A stretch of 64,000 nucleotides of DNA. It comes from Saccharina japonica. Taxonomy: Eukaryota > Sar > Phaeophyceae > Laminariales > Laminariaceae. Below the pieces are notes generated by a model. It had not been told where the DNA came from, did not search any database, and worked only from the letters and a program-made list of their open reading frames with translations. How positions within the stretch are numbered: the first letter of the stretch is position 1; each line of letters opens with the position of its first letter. Shown one piece after another: positions 32,564 through 43,990 of this stretch. The position numbers were made by a program, and so were the translations under genes. The stretch lies in NCBI GenBank assembly GCA_008828725.1, contig MEHQ01000756.1, positions 8,240-72,239 of the forward strand. Reading direction: 5' to 3'.

Positions 32564-33170
32564 TGGGGGCAGAGTCAAGCACTCAATCGATGTGGATCGA
32601 CCGATACAGCATGAGCTGCGAGCTCCTCAGAGCTCGTGAAATAACATAGTCCCAGTTGTCGTATTGATTATTAGCGGTCTCGAAGAAGAGACGATAGGTG
32701 GAGAAGAGAAGAAGAAGTAGAAAAAGTAGAAGTGAGAGAGTACGCGAGTGCATGCTCATCCATCACAGCTCAATCCACCAACAACAAAAAAACAGACCGC
32801 AGGTCGCATCACCCTCGGCGAACCAAAAATGCGGCATGACCCGTGAAAGGACTCGGGTAAACTCTTCGTACCTTCGTACAACCTGTCTGTTGGGGTCCCT
32901 CACCACGAAACCGTTATGAAATCTTGTAAACTGATATAATATCCCGATTAATCTGCTCCTCGTATATATGACAGCTCATCGTACTGATTCAACAATCTGA
33001 ATGCGTACGTGCAGTAGAGCTACTCGTCATATGTACCATACAGCAGCATTTATTTTAGTATTGCTGCCATTTTTTACGAACTGTAACAATCAGGTGACTG
33101 CATGTTCCTGACAGCGAACCGATAGACTACGTGCTGCTGTTGTTGCGCACCAACGTAGCTATCTCCAACA
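32564..33170 (-). repeat. 3' LTR of the 32.6-37.7 kb element
   Basis: 607 bp, TG..CA bounded on the minus strand. It is about 70 bp longer than its partner, mainly from a TTCGTACCTTCGTACAACC segment near 32866 and nearby bases that the right LTR lacks. Confidence 0.8.
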
Positions 33171-33974
33171 CGACCCCGCGGTGGATGGAACATAAAGTCA
33201 AGTTAATGTTCAGCTATAAAATCAAAGTGCTAATTAACTTGATTTTAACGTACGCTTGCTTGATACTTACTGCAAGTGTCCATATCCTATTCCATTTTGT
33301 CTTTCGACAGTTACAACTCTCGCTACTTGTCAGTGTATTTATCTGAACTACTTATCTGCATTTTTTACGAAGTGGAATCCGTTGACATGCCACAACAAAG
33401 TTTCATTACTCCTTTGCCGCATCAATACAACACATAACCTGGCAACGTAAAGGCATAGTACTGATGTGACAGGTTCAACGCGTGGGATTATACCACGTAA
33501 GCCGAACAATATCACACACCGAGCCCGTGTGGGTCTCTTTTTATAGTTGCCAGACAGACAACAAGGCACGGTTTTACTCCCTACATTACAACATATACTA
33601 CGCCAGTCAGTATTGGCCGTACATATATATTATGCATTCCTTCTGAAAAAGGATAGACGAACAGCAGCAAGCAGTTGAAAACTCTCCTACAAATAGTACA
33701 ATGTATGCTCCCAAAATCAGAAACAAAACTCTTAATCGTACTACCGCTAAATGTATAACTACATCGTATCAATATTTCTCAACTAAAACACCTCAGTGAT
33801 TGTTTTAGAAACTGAGAAATAGAAACAAAACAATTACCGTATTTCTTGCTGCCGTAGCCGCCAACCACATTGTCCGCCCCGTAAAAGCGACGTGTGGCAC
33901 TACAACGAAAACATCTTGAACAAATAGCTTAGCAGCATATCACGCTTCTGCCCCCCCCCCCCCAATAACTATTT

Positions 33975-35017
33975 TATATATTTATAGGTTGGGTTGGCGT
34001 CGGTTGGCAACGTCGCCGTAAAACACGCCTCTCACTGCGTGAGCTCGACAACCAGGGTACCGTTTTTTTGTTTTTTTTGGCGGTCACCCATACTGGCGGT
34101 CTTGTTAGATCATTTGTGCGGGGTTGATAACCTCATTTCCGCACAAGGGGAATAATCGTGTCACGTAGTGTGTATATGGTAAGGCATCCACGAGGCAGGT
34201 ACGTAGTGATACCCATTGCTGTCTCTGGAAGTGACCACACCAGAAATAAAATTAAATCATTGAAGCTGTCGTCCATATGCAAGTCCGCCTCAGAGGCGAT
34301 TCTTAGCAGGATGCAGCTCACCCTCCATGCGACTCGCCCAATACCTCACGGCGCTTCGCGCCTGGTGCAAGCAATGTCTGCCTGGTTGGTGAAAACCCAA
34401 CGTGCTCCGTCCCGGCATTGTAGGGATGCGAGGGTCTATGGTCATACGACTACGGCCGTGCACGACATGAGTACACCCCCCCTAATAGCTCCCGATAAAT
34501 TGGTTCTATATTTATAGGTTGGGTTTGGCGTCGGTTGGCGACGATGCTGTGAAACACGCCTCTCGCTGCGTGAGCTAGACAACCAAGGTGCGGTTTTTGC
34601 TTTCTGCTGTCACCAAGGCTGGCGGTCGAGTTAAATTATTTGTGCGGGGTGGAGAACCTTTGCTCCGCACAAGGGGATGAATTATCGTATCACGTAGTGT
34701 GTATATCGTAAGGTATCCGCGAGGCAGTTACATAGTGCTCCCATTGTTGCTGTCTCAGGACGTGGCCACACCAGACATTAAATTAACTAATTGAGGCTGT
34801 CATCCATATACAAGTCCGCCTCACAAGCGGTTCTCAGTAGGATGCAGCTCACCCTTCATGCGACTCGCCCAACACTTCACGGCGCTTCGCGCTTGGTGCT
34901 AGTAATTTATGCCTGGTCGGTGAAAATCCGACATGCTCCGTCCCGGTATTGTAGGGATGCGAGGGTCTATGGTCATACGACTACGGCCATGCATGAAAAT
35001 GAAGTACATCCCCTGTA
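33975..35017. repeat. two-copy direct repeat of about 0.5 kb
   Basis: The TTTATAGGTTGGGTTGGCGT block starts near 33980 and again near 34511. Each copy contains CACGCCTCTC.CTGCGTGAGC, TTTGTGCGGGGT, CCGCACAAGGGG and GGTCATACGACTACGG. A 14-base poly-C run precedes copy 1 and CCCCCC precedes copy 2. A third partial copy is at 26214-26375. It lies where pol should be in the surrounding copia element. Confidence 0.8.
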
Positions 35018-35186
35018 CAAAGAAGGCTTGTGGTGCTACGTACTACGACTCAAAACAAATATTGCCGTTAGATGATGGTGCATGCAATCCAGGAAGATGC
35101 AGATAATGTATGTCCTTGTCGCGATCCAGATGATTGATGACGATGTGGCGATCTCCAGCAAACGTTCTCCCTGGTGACCCCAATAG

Positions 35187-36606
35187 TTATAGATGTGATG
35201 CAGTGGCCTGGTCCTGAAATATGCCTCTCCAGCAACCCCACGTTATGTTGTAGCGGCGATCCGGTAGCTCCGGCAGCCCCAGCGAACAGTGCTGTAACGG
35301 TTCTGGAAGGTACCTTCCCGACAATCTCAAGCGCTTTTTACAGGATCTGCGAACCGTCGCGCACGATCCCGTGTTGATACGATTTTCCAGTGATCCATGA
35401 AAATGTTGCTCCACAAACCCCCGGCTTTTCAGCAATTCAAATTGAAAGCCCTTGTCGAAATCCTCGTCGAAGCTGATGGTAGGCCTCTCACTGACGCCCT
35501 GAACAGCAGCCGTGTGCGTGCTACTCGTCGTAGTGTCTGGGCTCCAAGCCCCTCGAGCATAGCATTCAATGTCGGCGTGGGTGGTTGTCTTGTGCATCGA
35601 GCACCATTTTTGTCCAGCTCCTCCTCCTCCGGTATTCTTCTTGATGTGCCCAGCACCAGGCTTCTTGCCCTTTCCATACACCTTGTCAGGTACGGCGCAA
35701 CCGCCCTAGTAGTGGCCGTCCTTGCCGCAGTTAGGACAGGTGGCAACGGTATTGGGCTGTGATGCTGCTGTCATGACCGTGCCATGACCAACAATCCTTC
35801 TGGTCTTGTTCCGAGACAGTCCATCCAGGTAAATATGCTTCTTTATAGCCTGAATCTTTGTCAGGTCGAAGTCTGGATCCTTGTAGGTCGTAAGCTTGAT
35901 GTCGTGATACTTCTCCAGAAGCCCTTGGACTATGATGTCGGTGAAATGGCGATCGGTGACAGGTTCGTTGACCGCGGCGAGCCGGCTACGGAGGCGCGTA
36001 GCCTTCATAATATAGGTGTCGGGATTCTCGTCTGGCTCTATTGAAGTCGCTGATAGAGCTGCCTGCAAAACGCGGATGGTGTCGTTCGTCACCCGGAGAT
36101 ACTTCTGTTCCAGTTCCTGCATCGCCCCGCTGTCATTACCTCGGGCCCCACGCTCGTTGTAAGCATTATGTCATGGTCATGCCATGGCCGGCAATCCTTC
36201 CGGTTTTGCTCCGAGACAGTCCATCCAGGTAAACATGCTTCATTATAGCTTGAATCTTTGTCAGGTCGAAGTCTGGATCCTTGTAGGCCGTAAGCTTGAA
36301 GTCGTGATACTTCTCCGGGAGCCCTTGAACTTTGATGTCAGTGGAGTGGCGATCAGTGGCAGGTTCGTTGACCGTGGCGAGCCGGCTACGTATGCGTGTA
36401 GCCTTCATAATATAGTTGTCGGGATTCTCGTCTGGCTCCATTGAAGTCGCTGATAGAGCTGCCTGCAAAGCACGGATGGTTTCGTTCGTCACCCGGAGAT
36501 CTTTTTCTTTCAGTTCCTGCATCGCTCCCCTGCCCTTACCTCGGGTCCCACGCTCGTCGTAAGTATGGATTGTCACCAAGAAAGCCGCAGCCTTGTCCGT
36601 TACCAA
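35187..36606 (-). pseudogene. copia Gag with a 400-bp internal duplication
   Basis: The first unit (36606-36166) includes MQELKEKDLRVTNETIRALQ, TDIKVQGLPEKYHDFKL and DLTKIQAIMKHVYLDGL. The second (36122-35706) repeats the same block starting MQELEQKYLRV. The two Met codons are exactly 400 bp apart, so the copies are in different frames. The second unit leads to a zinc knuckle CPNCGKDGHY-stop-GGC, with a TAG (35706-35708) inside the CX2CX4HX4C spacing. The frame resumes as AVPDK and KWCSMHKTTTHADIECYARG, then FDEDFDKGFQFELL, before homology fades. Gag would coat element RNA; this copy is broken by a frameshift and a stop. Confidence 0.8.
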
Positions 36607-37157
36607 GTATAGAATTTCCTGCAGGTCTTGGTTAGCGCGGCCGTATGCGCTCTGGCGTTACAGTAGCGTACCCCCAGGTGTGTACAGCAGACCAGGTGTC
36701 AGAAGCGGTGCAGTTTCTTCAGCTTGTTTCTCTGTAGGTCTGGCCTGACCCTCCACGACTGCAAACATGTCGGGGCTTTGCATGCTGGGGAAAAGCCGGT
36801 TTTCCTGTGCCAGTCCACAAAGCCTTCTGGTCTCTCTCCGGTGTATGGCTTGATTCATCGTACGGTGTTGATCAGGTTACTGTTGATGGTGATGGTGTTG
36901 CCCGTGGGGTGCCCCATATTTTCTTCAAGCAGTCGACTGACAATGTACTCGTACGATGTTGTAGTCGCTCACAGCAGCTCCAGTTGACGATGCCGATCGA
37001 TCCTGGCAGCTCTGTGGAGCGGCTCAACTCACGGCGGGTACAGCAGCTCGGGGTTCTTGTCGTACTCGTACTCGAGACGTGCTTCATGACTCGCAGCTAG
37101 CTCTGCAGTGATTACCCGTAAATCGAGGCTCATAACCTGTTGATGATTGTCCTCGCA

Positions 37158-37693
37158 TGGGGGCAGAGTCAAGCACTCAATCGATGTGGATGGACTGATA
37201 CAACATGAGGTGCGAGCTCCTCAGAGCTGGTAGAATAATATAATCCCAGTTGTTGTATTGATTATCAGCGGTCTCGAAGAAGAGACGGTGGGTGGAGAAG
37301 AGAAGAAAAATAAGTAGAAGTGAGAGAGTGCGCGAGTGCGTGCTTCATCGATCACAGCTCAATCAACCAAACAAAAAACAGACCGCAGGTCGCATCACCC
37401 TCGGCGACCAAAAATTCGGCATGACCTGTGAAAGGACTCGTTACGAAATCTTGTAAAATGTTCTCATATACTGATCAATCTGCTCCTCGTACATATGACA
37501 GCTCATCGTACTGATCCAACAATCTGAATGCGCACGTGCAGTACTGCTACTCGTCATATGTACCATACAGCAGCATTTTAGTATTGCTGCCGTCTTCTAT
37601 GAACTGTAACAATCAGGTGATTGCATGTCCCTGACAGCGAACCGATGGACTACGTACTGCTGCTGTTGCGTACCAATGTAGCTATCTCCAACA
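37158..37693 (-). repeat. 5' LTR of the 32.6-37.7 kb element
   Basis: 536 bp matching 32564-33170 in order, including GACCGCAGGTCGCATCACCC, ACATATGACAGCTCATCGTA and GTAACAATCAGGTGA. Divergence between the LTRs indicates an old insertion. Confidence 0.8.
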
Positions 37694-39651
37694 CTGTAGG
37701 GTAGGGTAACTCATGCACTGGAAGCATGATCGTATCTTATAGTAGAAGTGCACCATTTTTTTTTCTGACGCTCCTCACGTGCGGAGGTCTATACTAATAG
37801 TAAGTAAAACACTTATTTTAGAGGGAAATAGAAGCGCTCGTAACCCCCTCTTAACTACAAGGTACCATTTTAAGGGGGTGTGCCCCCGCAATTCCATTTT
37901 ACTCGTGGAGTACGCCCCCCCAATTGGCCGAAAACATGCCCCTTTTTTACCACTCTCGGCGGCTTTGAAGTTCCGCCATGAACCTGTTCCGGGCAGACCC
38001 GGGAATAGACCCACGGTGGAACATCGAACGACGGCCAAGAAAAGGCTCACATGACGGCATAATAGTGAGGAAGGCGAACCAAGATCGAGCCAGTCGGCGC
38101 ATGAACGCAAATCAACTTCTGTTAACGCTCGTGTAAGCGTGCACAGGGGTTTCCTCCTTGCTCTCCGGCGTTGGAAATATATAAATGGCACACCTAAGAT
38201 CAGCCCTTTCGCGGGGCCTACAGTACAACGTATCACAAATTGCCCATCCGTCGGCAAACTAAATACATACCTGGTACTATTAAAGCCAAAAGTAAATATA
38301 GTTACGCTTTTTGAGCCATTTACAGGTAGGTATGTTAGGTATTGCAACCCAGGGAAAGGCTTCCTGGCTCTCCCTGTGATTGGCCAGTCCCCAATCACAC
38401 ATACTGTGTTCGTTGAAAGGTTCCAGGTACACCTCTCAGTGTCTGCTCAAACCAAGCAGGACTCACTCCCGTACGGCTGTGTGGGTACAAGACTCCCTTA
38501 GCGTACACACAACTGCAGCAGCAACCGTCACTGGGTCAAAGTGAACATGCGTTTTTGTGGGTGCTTGACCGGTTCCATGTCGCTCCGGGCGGCCGTTCGA
38601 GCTGCATGAAATGACTGGCAATAGTAGGGGACGAAGCTTGAGCTCACTGGGGTGTTTCTACTGAATATGGCGTTTCATCTGGCGGAGTACAACATACCAG
38701 GCATGTGGTATATTTCACATTTTGCGAAGCATGTTATGAAAGCGGCCCCATGTACCTGGTAGTCTACTGTAATAAAACTTGGTGAGGCGCAGAGTATCTC
38801 CTTGCAGGTTTGTCAATTTTGCATCCTTGGTGTTGTTCACTTTCGCGTAAAATCAAGCGTAGAAGAGAAGCAGCTTTTATTAATTCCCAGAGCCTAATGA
38901 CATCGGACCCGGAAGGGGTTCATGCCCCTCCCGATCTTATAAATATCCCGGATACGAACGTCATCCAAGTAATACGAAAACGGATAAATTACATATAAAT
39001 GAGGAAATTACCGGCCTTCCAAGCCCATACTGTTAAACTAGCCTATCCTGATGAGCCGTATATGCAGAAATATGGAAAATTTGGGGAAATGCTAATTCCA
39101 CGAACTAGAATATGAGTCGAAGATGCGGCTCCTCAAAACTCACTCCCACCCCTCTAAGTTGCTAGGCTAAGAAGTCGGAAAATATCGCAGAGAAAGGCAA
39201 TCGAACGGAAACGTAGTTGTTGTGATCGAAGCCAACGTCAAAGAACTCCCGCGAGCCGCCAACACGGTGCGGGGGGGGGGGACGAGAAGGCAACAACTAG
39301 CACCGAGAAGGAAACAACTGACACCGTATGGGAAATGGGCACTACCGCCAGCCCCGTGCGGGGGAGGCGAGTGCCTTGCTGAAGAAAGCAGAAGAAAGAT
39401 AAAAGCACAAATAACGATACAGTCCTGTGCCACAGTATGAGTAGCCATATTACCCTGACCGCCCCCCTCGGCTCTGGGGGGGGGGGGGGGCGTCGGCAGG
39501 ACGAGATAAACTAAAGGGAAGACATCTAAACCAATGTCAAACTCACACCAAAAGTTCAAGGAATACCTAGCCTAAGGCCTGAAAGAAAACCCTCCCAGCC
39601 TCGAAGCTCATATAAAAAGGAAAACTATCGAGTGTGGCGGCGTCATGAAAG
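37694..39651. other. no recognisable gene; MITE-like relics
   Basis: 37745-37780 (AGAAGTGCACCATTTTTTTTTC, then TGACGCTCCTCACGTG) resembles the left end of the 43740 MITE. A 207-residue minus frame (37775-38398) shows no motif and is within chance length. 39036-39177 is a second copy of the 31356 relic. Poly-G runs occur near 39271 and 39476-39491. Confidence 0.45.
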
Positions 39652-40643
39652 TCAGCTATCCACGGCCGTGCCTCGAGATTCATCTACGTTACGTTGAGTT
39701 CCTCGAGGAAGCGCGCTCGCTATGTGAGCCTGGAGACACCAATAACCATGTACGGCCCCCAATGAAGTCGTGCAGCGCGCTGGAGGAAGAGGGAGCTTGA
39801 TTGGCCCCGGGCCATCCAAAAATCGGACGAGGTAAACGTCATCCGCAGACGTATTGAGGCTGGCTTTTCCGAGCCACCACAAAGCATCGTCGCCCTTGTA
39901 CCAAAAGTGAGCACCCTTGGGGAGTTCTGTGACGTGGAAGCGGCGAAGTCACTCCTCGCGTGAGACACAGGCGTAAACGGCCGCCAAAAACCGTTCGCCT
40001 TCGGACCGAGAAAGTTCGCGCTGTGCGGCACCAATACGCATCCGGCGGTAAAGGCGGTTGGTTTGGCGGTGTTGGTCCGGAGTGCCGGCCCTATAACGCT
40101 AACTGTGAGGGCGAGATAGTTGCAGATCCATTTCCCGCTCCCAGGACGGATGGGAGAGACCCACCCAATGCGTCTTGTACATCACCCCGACAACTCCACC
40201 ACGCCCCCGGACCGACTGGTGACCGGTGATCTTTTCACTTCTAGGCGTTCAAGTGGGGCCGATACGTCGTCTTGAGTGACGTGGTACGGGGGGGATTTCT
40301 TGGAGAAATTGTTAAGCACACATTGCGTCAGGCCTGCCGGCAAATATTTGGGCATGTCGCTGCTGTCGTGAGGATTGTTGCAGGGCTTGCAGCGGGCTAT
40401 TGCCACACGTCAACGAGCATCCGAACCGGGCCGGTCGGAAGGGACATCCAAGTACCGCAGGTTATCGCCGAGCGGAGATCTGTCCGGGGTGTCGGCGGAG
40501 GAGCAGGGTCCAACCGCAAGGACTTTGTAGGGGCCCGTCCAGCTGAGCGTCAGTTTAGTGTTAAGTACCTTAGTATCCATGTTGGCCTTCACACCCTGGC
40601 GGATGGTGGAAGCCGAGTTGTACACCCATGTCCAACCTCCCAC
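39652..40643 (-). pseudogene. gypsy integrase C-terminal region
   Basis: 40643-40410 carries WTWVYNSASTIRQGVKANMD and KLTLSWTGPYKVLAVGPC, the usual segment after the integrase core. 40034-39652 contains FWYKGDDALWWLGKASLN, DDVYLVRFLDGPGPIKLPLP and ARCTTSLGAVHGYWCLQAH. I associate this tail with gypsy elements of stramenopile-type genomes, where it occupies the place of a chromodomain. Several frameshifts separate the pieces. Confidence 0.7.
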
Positions 40644-40837
40644 GGCGAATTTAGGAGCCGGTCGCAGCGCATCGGCGAGGGCGGAGTTCCGGCAGTTAAT
40701 GCGGGAAACAGTGAGAGCATGGTGTTAGCGCACAAAGTCGTTCGCGCGCTGCTGTCGGTCTGTAGCCAGGTTGCAATAGGCCAGGTGGTCGCGGGCCAAA
40801 ATATGGTGTACTGTGACTCCGGTACGGTCGCAGACCG

Positions 40838-41770
40838 TTAAGGGGAGCCTAGGAAATCTACCCGCGTGCACCTCGTTGGGGTCCAAGCCCGTCGCGGCGC
40901 TGACCGAACTGTTGTACGCGAATTAGACTTGAGGCACGTGTACATCCCAGTCGTTTTGTTTTCGTTGACAGCCATAGCCAGCATTTGGGCCATAGTGTGG
41001 TTCACGTGCTCAACTCCCCCGTTACCGTTTGGATGGTAGTAGCTTGTGGCAAGTTTGTGGGTTCCCAAACGCTGATAGACAGCCTGTGAAATCTTGGAGC
41101 AGAACTGAAGGCCATTGTACCCCCAGAGGCGGATATATTTGTTGACCAAGATGTTGGCCGCGCCCTGCGCGATGAATTATGCTGAAGTCACGGCGAACAT
41201 ATAGGCCCGACGACTGAAACGGTCGGTGGTGAGCAAGATGTAAGAGTTTCCCCTCGGTGTGACTGGAAGAGGGCCGAAATAGTCGACTCTGATGGCGAAA
41301 CCGGGACCTTCTGGCAGAGGCATATAAATGCCTGGCCAGCGGACAGTCAGTCGTCGGGTTTTCTGCGCTTGACACTTTAGGCAGTAGCAGAGCCACCACC
41401 GGGTGCATGCGTTCATGCCGATCCACCAGTAAAATCGTTCGAGTATGCGTAGCGTGCGTGTGGCGCCAAGGTAGCAAGAGGCCCTCGAATGGCAGGCTTG
41501 TATGATCCAAGATAGCATAAGCAGTGGAACGTAAATGCAAAGAGGCTCGTTCTTCAATAAACAAGCTGCACGTCCCACCGAGTTAGGCAAATCAGGTGCT
41601 GGCGACGGTGTCGGATTTCGGACGAGCAGGACAAGGTCGTCGTCGGTTGTGTGCAAGCGTCCTTTACCGTCAAGGTTCTGGATATCCAAAAAGAGGGACG
41701 CCGATGGGACGAATAGCACGACAAAAAACCGTGTGACAAGGCCGGCGGCCGGCCGAGGATGGTATAACAA
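40838..41770 (-). pseudogene. gypsy integrase core
   Basis: 41770-41177 contains an HHCC-like region (CHSRASCYLGATRTLRILE, then CLKC; the second His appears replaced by Tyr) and VDYFGPLPVTPRGNSYILLT with the first catalytic Asp. After a frame break, 41149-40838 gives VNKYIRLWGYNGLQFCSK and YHPNGNGGVEHVNHTMAQML. The segment before NGLQF is shortened, so the second catalytic Asp, expected in a DNG motif, is missing; the Glu of GGVE is retained. Integrase would insert the cDNA; this copy cannot be active. Confidence 0.8.
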
Positions 41771-42277
41771 ATTGCAGCATGGCGCGTTGGTTCTTCCTAC
41801 TGTTCTCGCTCTCAGTCAGCATGGGAATAACGCTCGACGGGGTCCGTGAACTGCAATTCAGCAGCACTGTCAAGGGCATCTGCCTTAGTAGGTACGGCCG
41901 GTAGTTCGCCATCAGGGCGCGAAAGCCGCAAGAGGGGAGTTCCCACAGGCTTGCCACGTTCGCGGTCGGACGGTATGGATACCGTGGGGACAGGCAAGGC
42001 GGCGAGGACGGGGGCCATGGTGGTGGTTGGGGCCGGCTGTGGTCATGGGACTCGCGGCGGGGTATGAGCACGCCGGGCAGGTGGGCGAGGGACCCCGCCG
42101 AGCCCGAAGCCATATTGAACAGCTGGAGGTTCATTGCCGGCTGCTGTTGCTGTTATGCGGCGCGTCCGAGTGGATATGCGGCACAAAGACGGCTCCGCAT
42201 TCGAAGGCGCTGGAGTGCCAGGCATGGATGGGGCGGACGCGATGGGACCGGAGGGCGCGACGAAATCGCTCCCTTGT
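41771..42277 (-). pseudogene. gypsy pol spacer between RNase H and integrase
   Basis: A Pro/Ser/Ala-rich linker, read mainly as 42612-42043 (GFRDFRTHGPRIRIGD, APSGRFVARASAPVN) and 42134-41670. Long linkers at this position occur in this gypsy group. Several plus-strand frames (42064-42742) are its shadows. Confidence 0.55.
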
Positions 42278-43138
42278 CTAGAACTCCCGGAAGAGGAAGT
42301 GGGCTGGGCGACGGTAGTCGCGGTGTATGGGACTTCTGCGGAGCCCAAGCCGTCCTCGGTGGGCACGGAAAAAACCGAAGCGAAAGAGTTGACGGCGGCA
42401 GAAAAGTTCAACCCGCGGCCGGAACGGCAAACGACGGTGTTGACGGGCGCAGAGGCACGAGCGACAAATCTCCCCGACGGAGCAGAAATGTCGCCAATCC
42501 TTATACGTGGCCCGTGTGTGCGAAAATCGCGAAAACCCGCGGAGGTGAAGGGGAGCCCACCCAAGGTAGTACTTACTGTCAGTGCGGGGCACCAGCCCAC
42601 CCAAGCCGACACCCGGGATCGGCGAGGAAGGGGTGGGCAGTCCGCAGGCCCTTATGAGGCAGATACTACCATCCTCAACGGGGGTAAGACTCGTCGATCC
42701 ACTGCGGCCATGGTCCGTGGCAGGTCCCGGCAAGCGGGATAGGAAGTCGGCATTGCCGTTTGCGTTGTATTTTCGGTATTCGAGTATGTAGTCGAACGCG
42801 GTGAGGAACTCAAGCCACCGCTGAACTCGAGGATTGAGGGTCCCCACTTTAACGATGCTCTTCAATGCCTTATGATCGGAGAGTATGCGAAATTTCGTTC
42901 TCCAAAGGTGACCGCGTAGGCGTTGAATAGCCCATACAATGCTGCTAGCCTCCAGATCAAGCGAAATCCAAGGCCTCTCCGAGTCGAGCGTAGCACGGCT
43001 GATGTGCGTGATAGGTTTCATGGAACCATCCGACTGTTTTTGTTCGAATGCCGCGCCACACCCGTCAATGCAAGCGTCGCTGTATACGTGGAAGGGGCGT
43101 GAGCCGTCGGCAACGGCGTCCCAATTAAGGAAGACCAA
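42278..43138 (-). pseudogene. gypsy RNase H domain
   Basis: Shows FHVYSDACIDGCGAAFEQKQ, ITHISRATLDSERPWISLDL, EASSIVWAIQRLRGHLW, ILSDHKALKSI and NADFLSRLP, the full gypsy RNase H signature. The YSDA and SDHKAL acidic residues are present. It is separated from RT by an in-frame disruption near 43140-43185. Confidence 0.85.
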
Positions 43139-43184
43139 AATCTGCGGAGTCGCAAGCTCCGCGAGGATTCCTCACATCAATTAA

Positions 43185-43787
43185 TCAATGTCGGGCGTGA
43201 ACAAAAACTTGACTCCCTAACGCAGGCGCGAGGTGATCAGACCTAGTATCTTGGACAAGTCGGAGCAAACATTTTCGATAGTAGTTTATACCACCCATCA
43301 GTGCGCGGACTTGTCTCAAATCCTTGGGCATCGGCATTTTGGTCAACGCGAACACTTTGTCCGCATTCGGGCGTAGAACCGCTAGGGAAAGGGAGTGGCC
43401 CAGAAAGTTGGCGTCAGTCGCGCCTAGTCGACCCTTCGAGTGGGGGGGGGTTAATATATGATTTCGTAAGCGCTCAAAGAGGGGGCGAATAGTCCGAAGA
43501 TGCGCTACCGGGTCGGAGTCAAACACGATGCCGTCGTCAAGGTAGGCAGCGACCTGTTTCAAACCCTTAAGGGCTTCATTGATCACCTTGACGAACCACC
43601 CAGGTGAAGCACTGCTACACTGGGGCATGACAAGCCACTCGTAGAGGTCTATGGATGTGCAGAACGCCGTAAGGGGAACTGTGTCCTTGTGGGCAGTTAA
43701 TTGGTGGAACGAAGAAACCAAGTCGAACAAAGAAAACACGACGCACGCTACGATAGAGGTGCACCATGATTTTTCTGAGCTCTTCAC
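43185..43787 (-). pseudogene. gypsy reverse transcriptase, distal part
   Basis: VVFSLFDLVSSFHQLTAHKD (palm, first Asp region), then EWLVMPQCSSASPGWFVKVI and YLDDGIVFDSDP, the catalytic YxDD box. NFLGHSLSLAVLRPNADKV and LMGGINYYRKCL complete the thumb/connection. It is preceded by the MITE, so the first residues of the track frame are MITE-derived. After YRKCL homology ends with a frame break. Confidence 0.85.
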
Positions 43788-43986
43788 TTAAGGAGCGTCA
43801 TACCTCACCGAAGAAATGGTTTTGGGGGGAAAATATAGTGCTACCGGATGAGAAATCCCATTTCCGAAGTGTACTCTGAAACATTATTGGTCTCAAAAAT
43901 GAAAGTCCGCCGAATTTGTATTAAGAAGCCCGATCGTTCAGAAAACGATTCAGCCAAAAAGTGCTACCTCTACCGTAGCACGCGTC
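43740..43986. mobile_element. 247-bp MITE inserted in gypsy RT, ACAC duplication
   Basis: The ends are inverted: left GACGCACGCTACGATAGAGG, right (reverse strand) GACGCGTGCTACGGTAGAGG, 17 of 20 bases matching. ACAC flanks both sides (43736-43739, 43987-43990), a 4-bp target-site duplication. Removing the element and one duplicate restores a typical RT junction (..SLCSG then VFSLFDL..). There is no coding capacity. Related ends occur near 25.85, 29.67 and 37.75 kb. Confidence 0.85.
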
Positions 43987-43990
43987 ACAC

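Larger units (their letters stand above)
32564..37693 (-). mobile_element. copia-type LTR retrotransposon with gag but no pol
   Basis: Two direct repeats (32564-33170 and 37158-37693) begin TGTTGGAGATAGCTAC and end CTGCCCCCA on the minus strand, so the element reads right to left. Just inside the 5' (right) LTR, the minus strand reads CAACAGGTTATGAGCC, resembling the usual copia primer binding site. Gag (35187-36606) follows. Between gag and the 3' LTR there is no RT or integrase, only a direct repeat pair and unrecognised DNA. Flanking bases do not form an obvious 5-bp duplication. Confidence 0.75.

Noticed and set aside
42064-42742. 197- and 202-residue plus-strand ORFs
   Set aside because: They lie antisense to the gypsy pol spacer/RNase H, which is identified by motifs on the minus strand.
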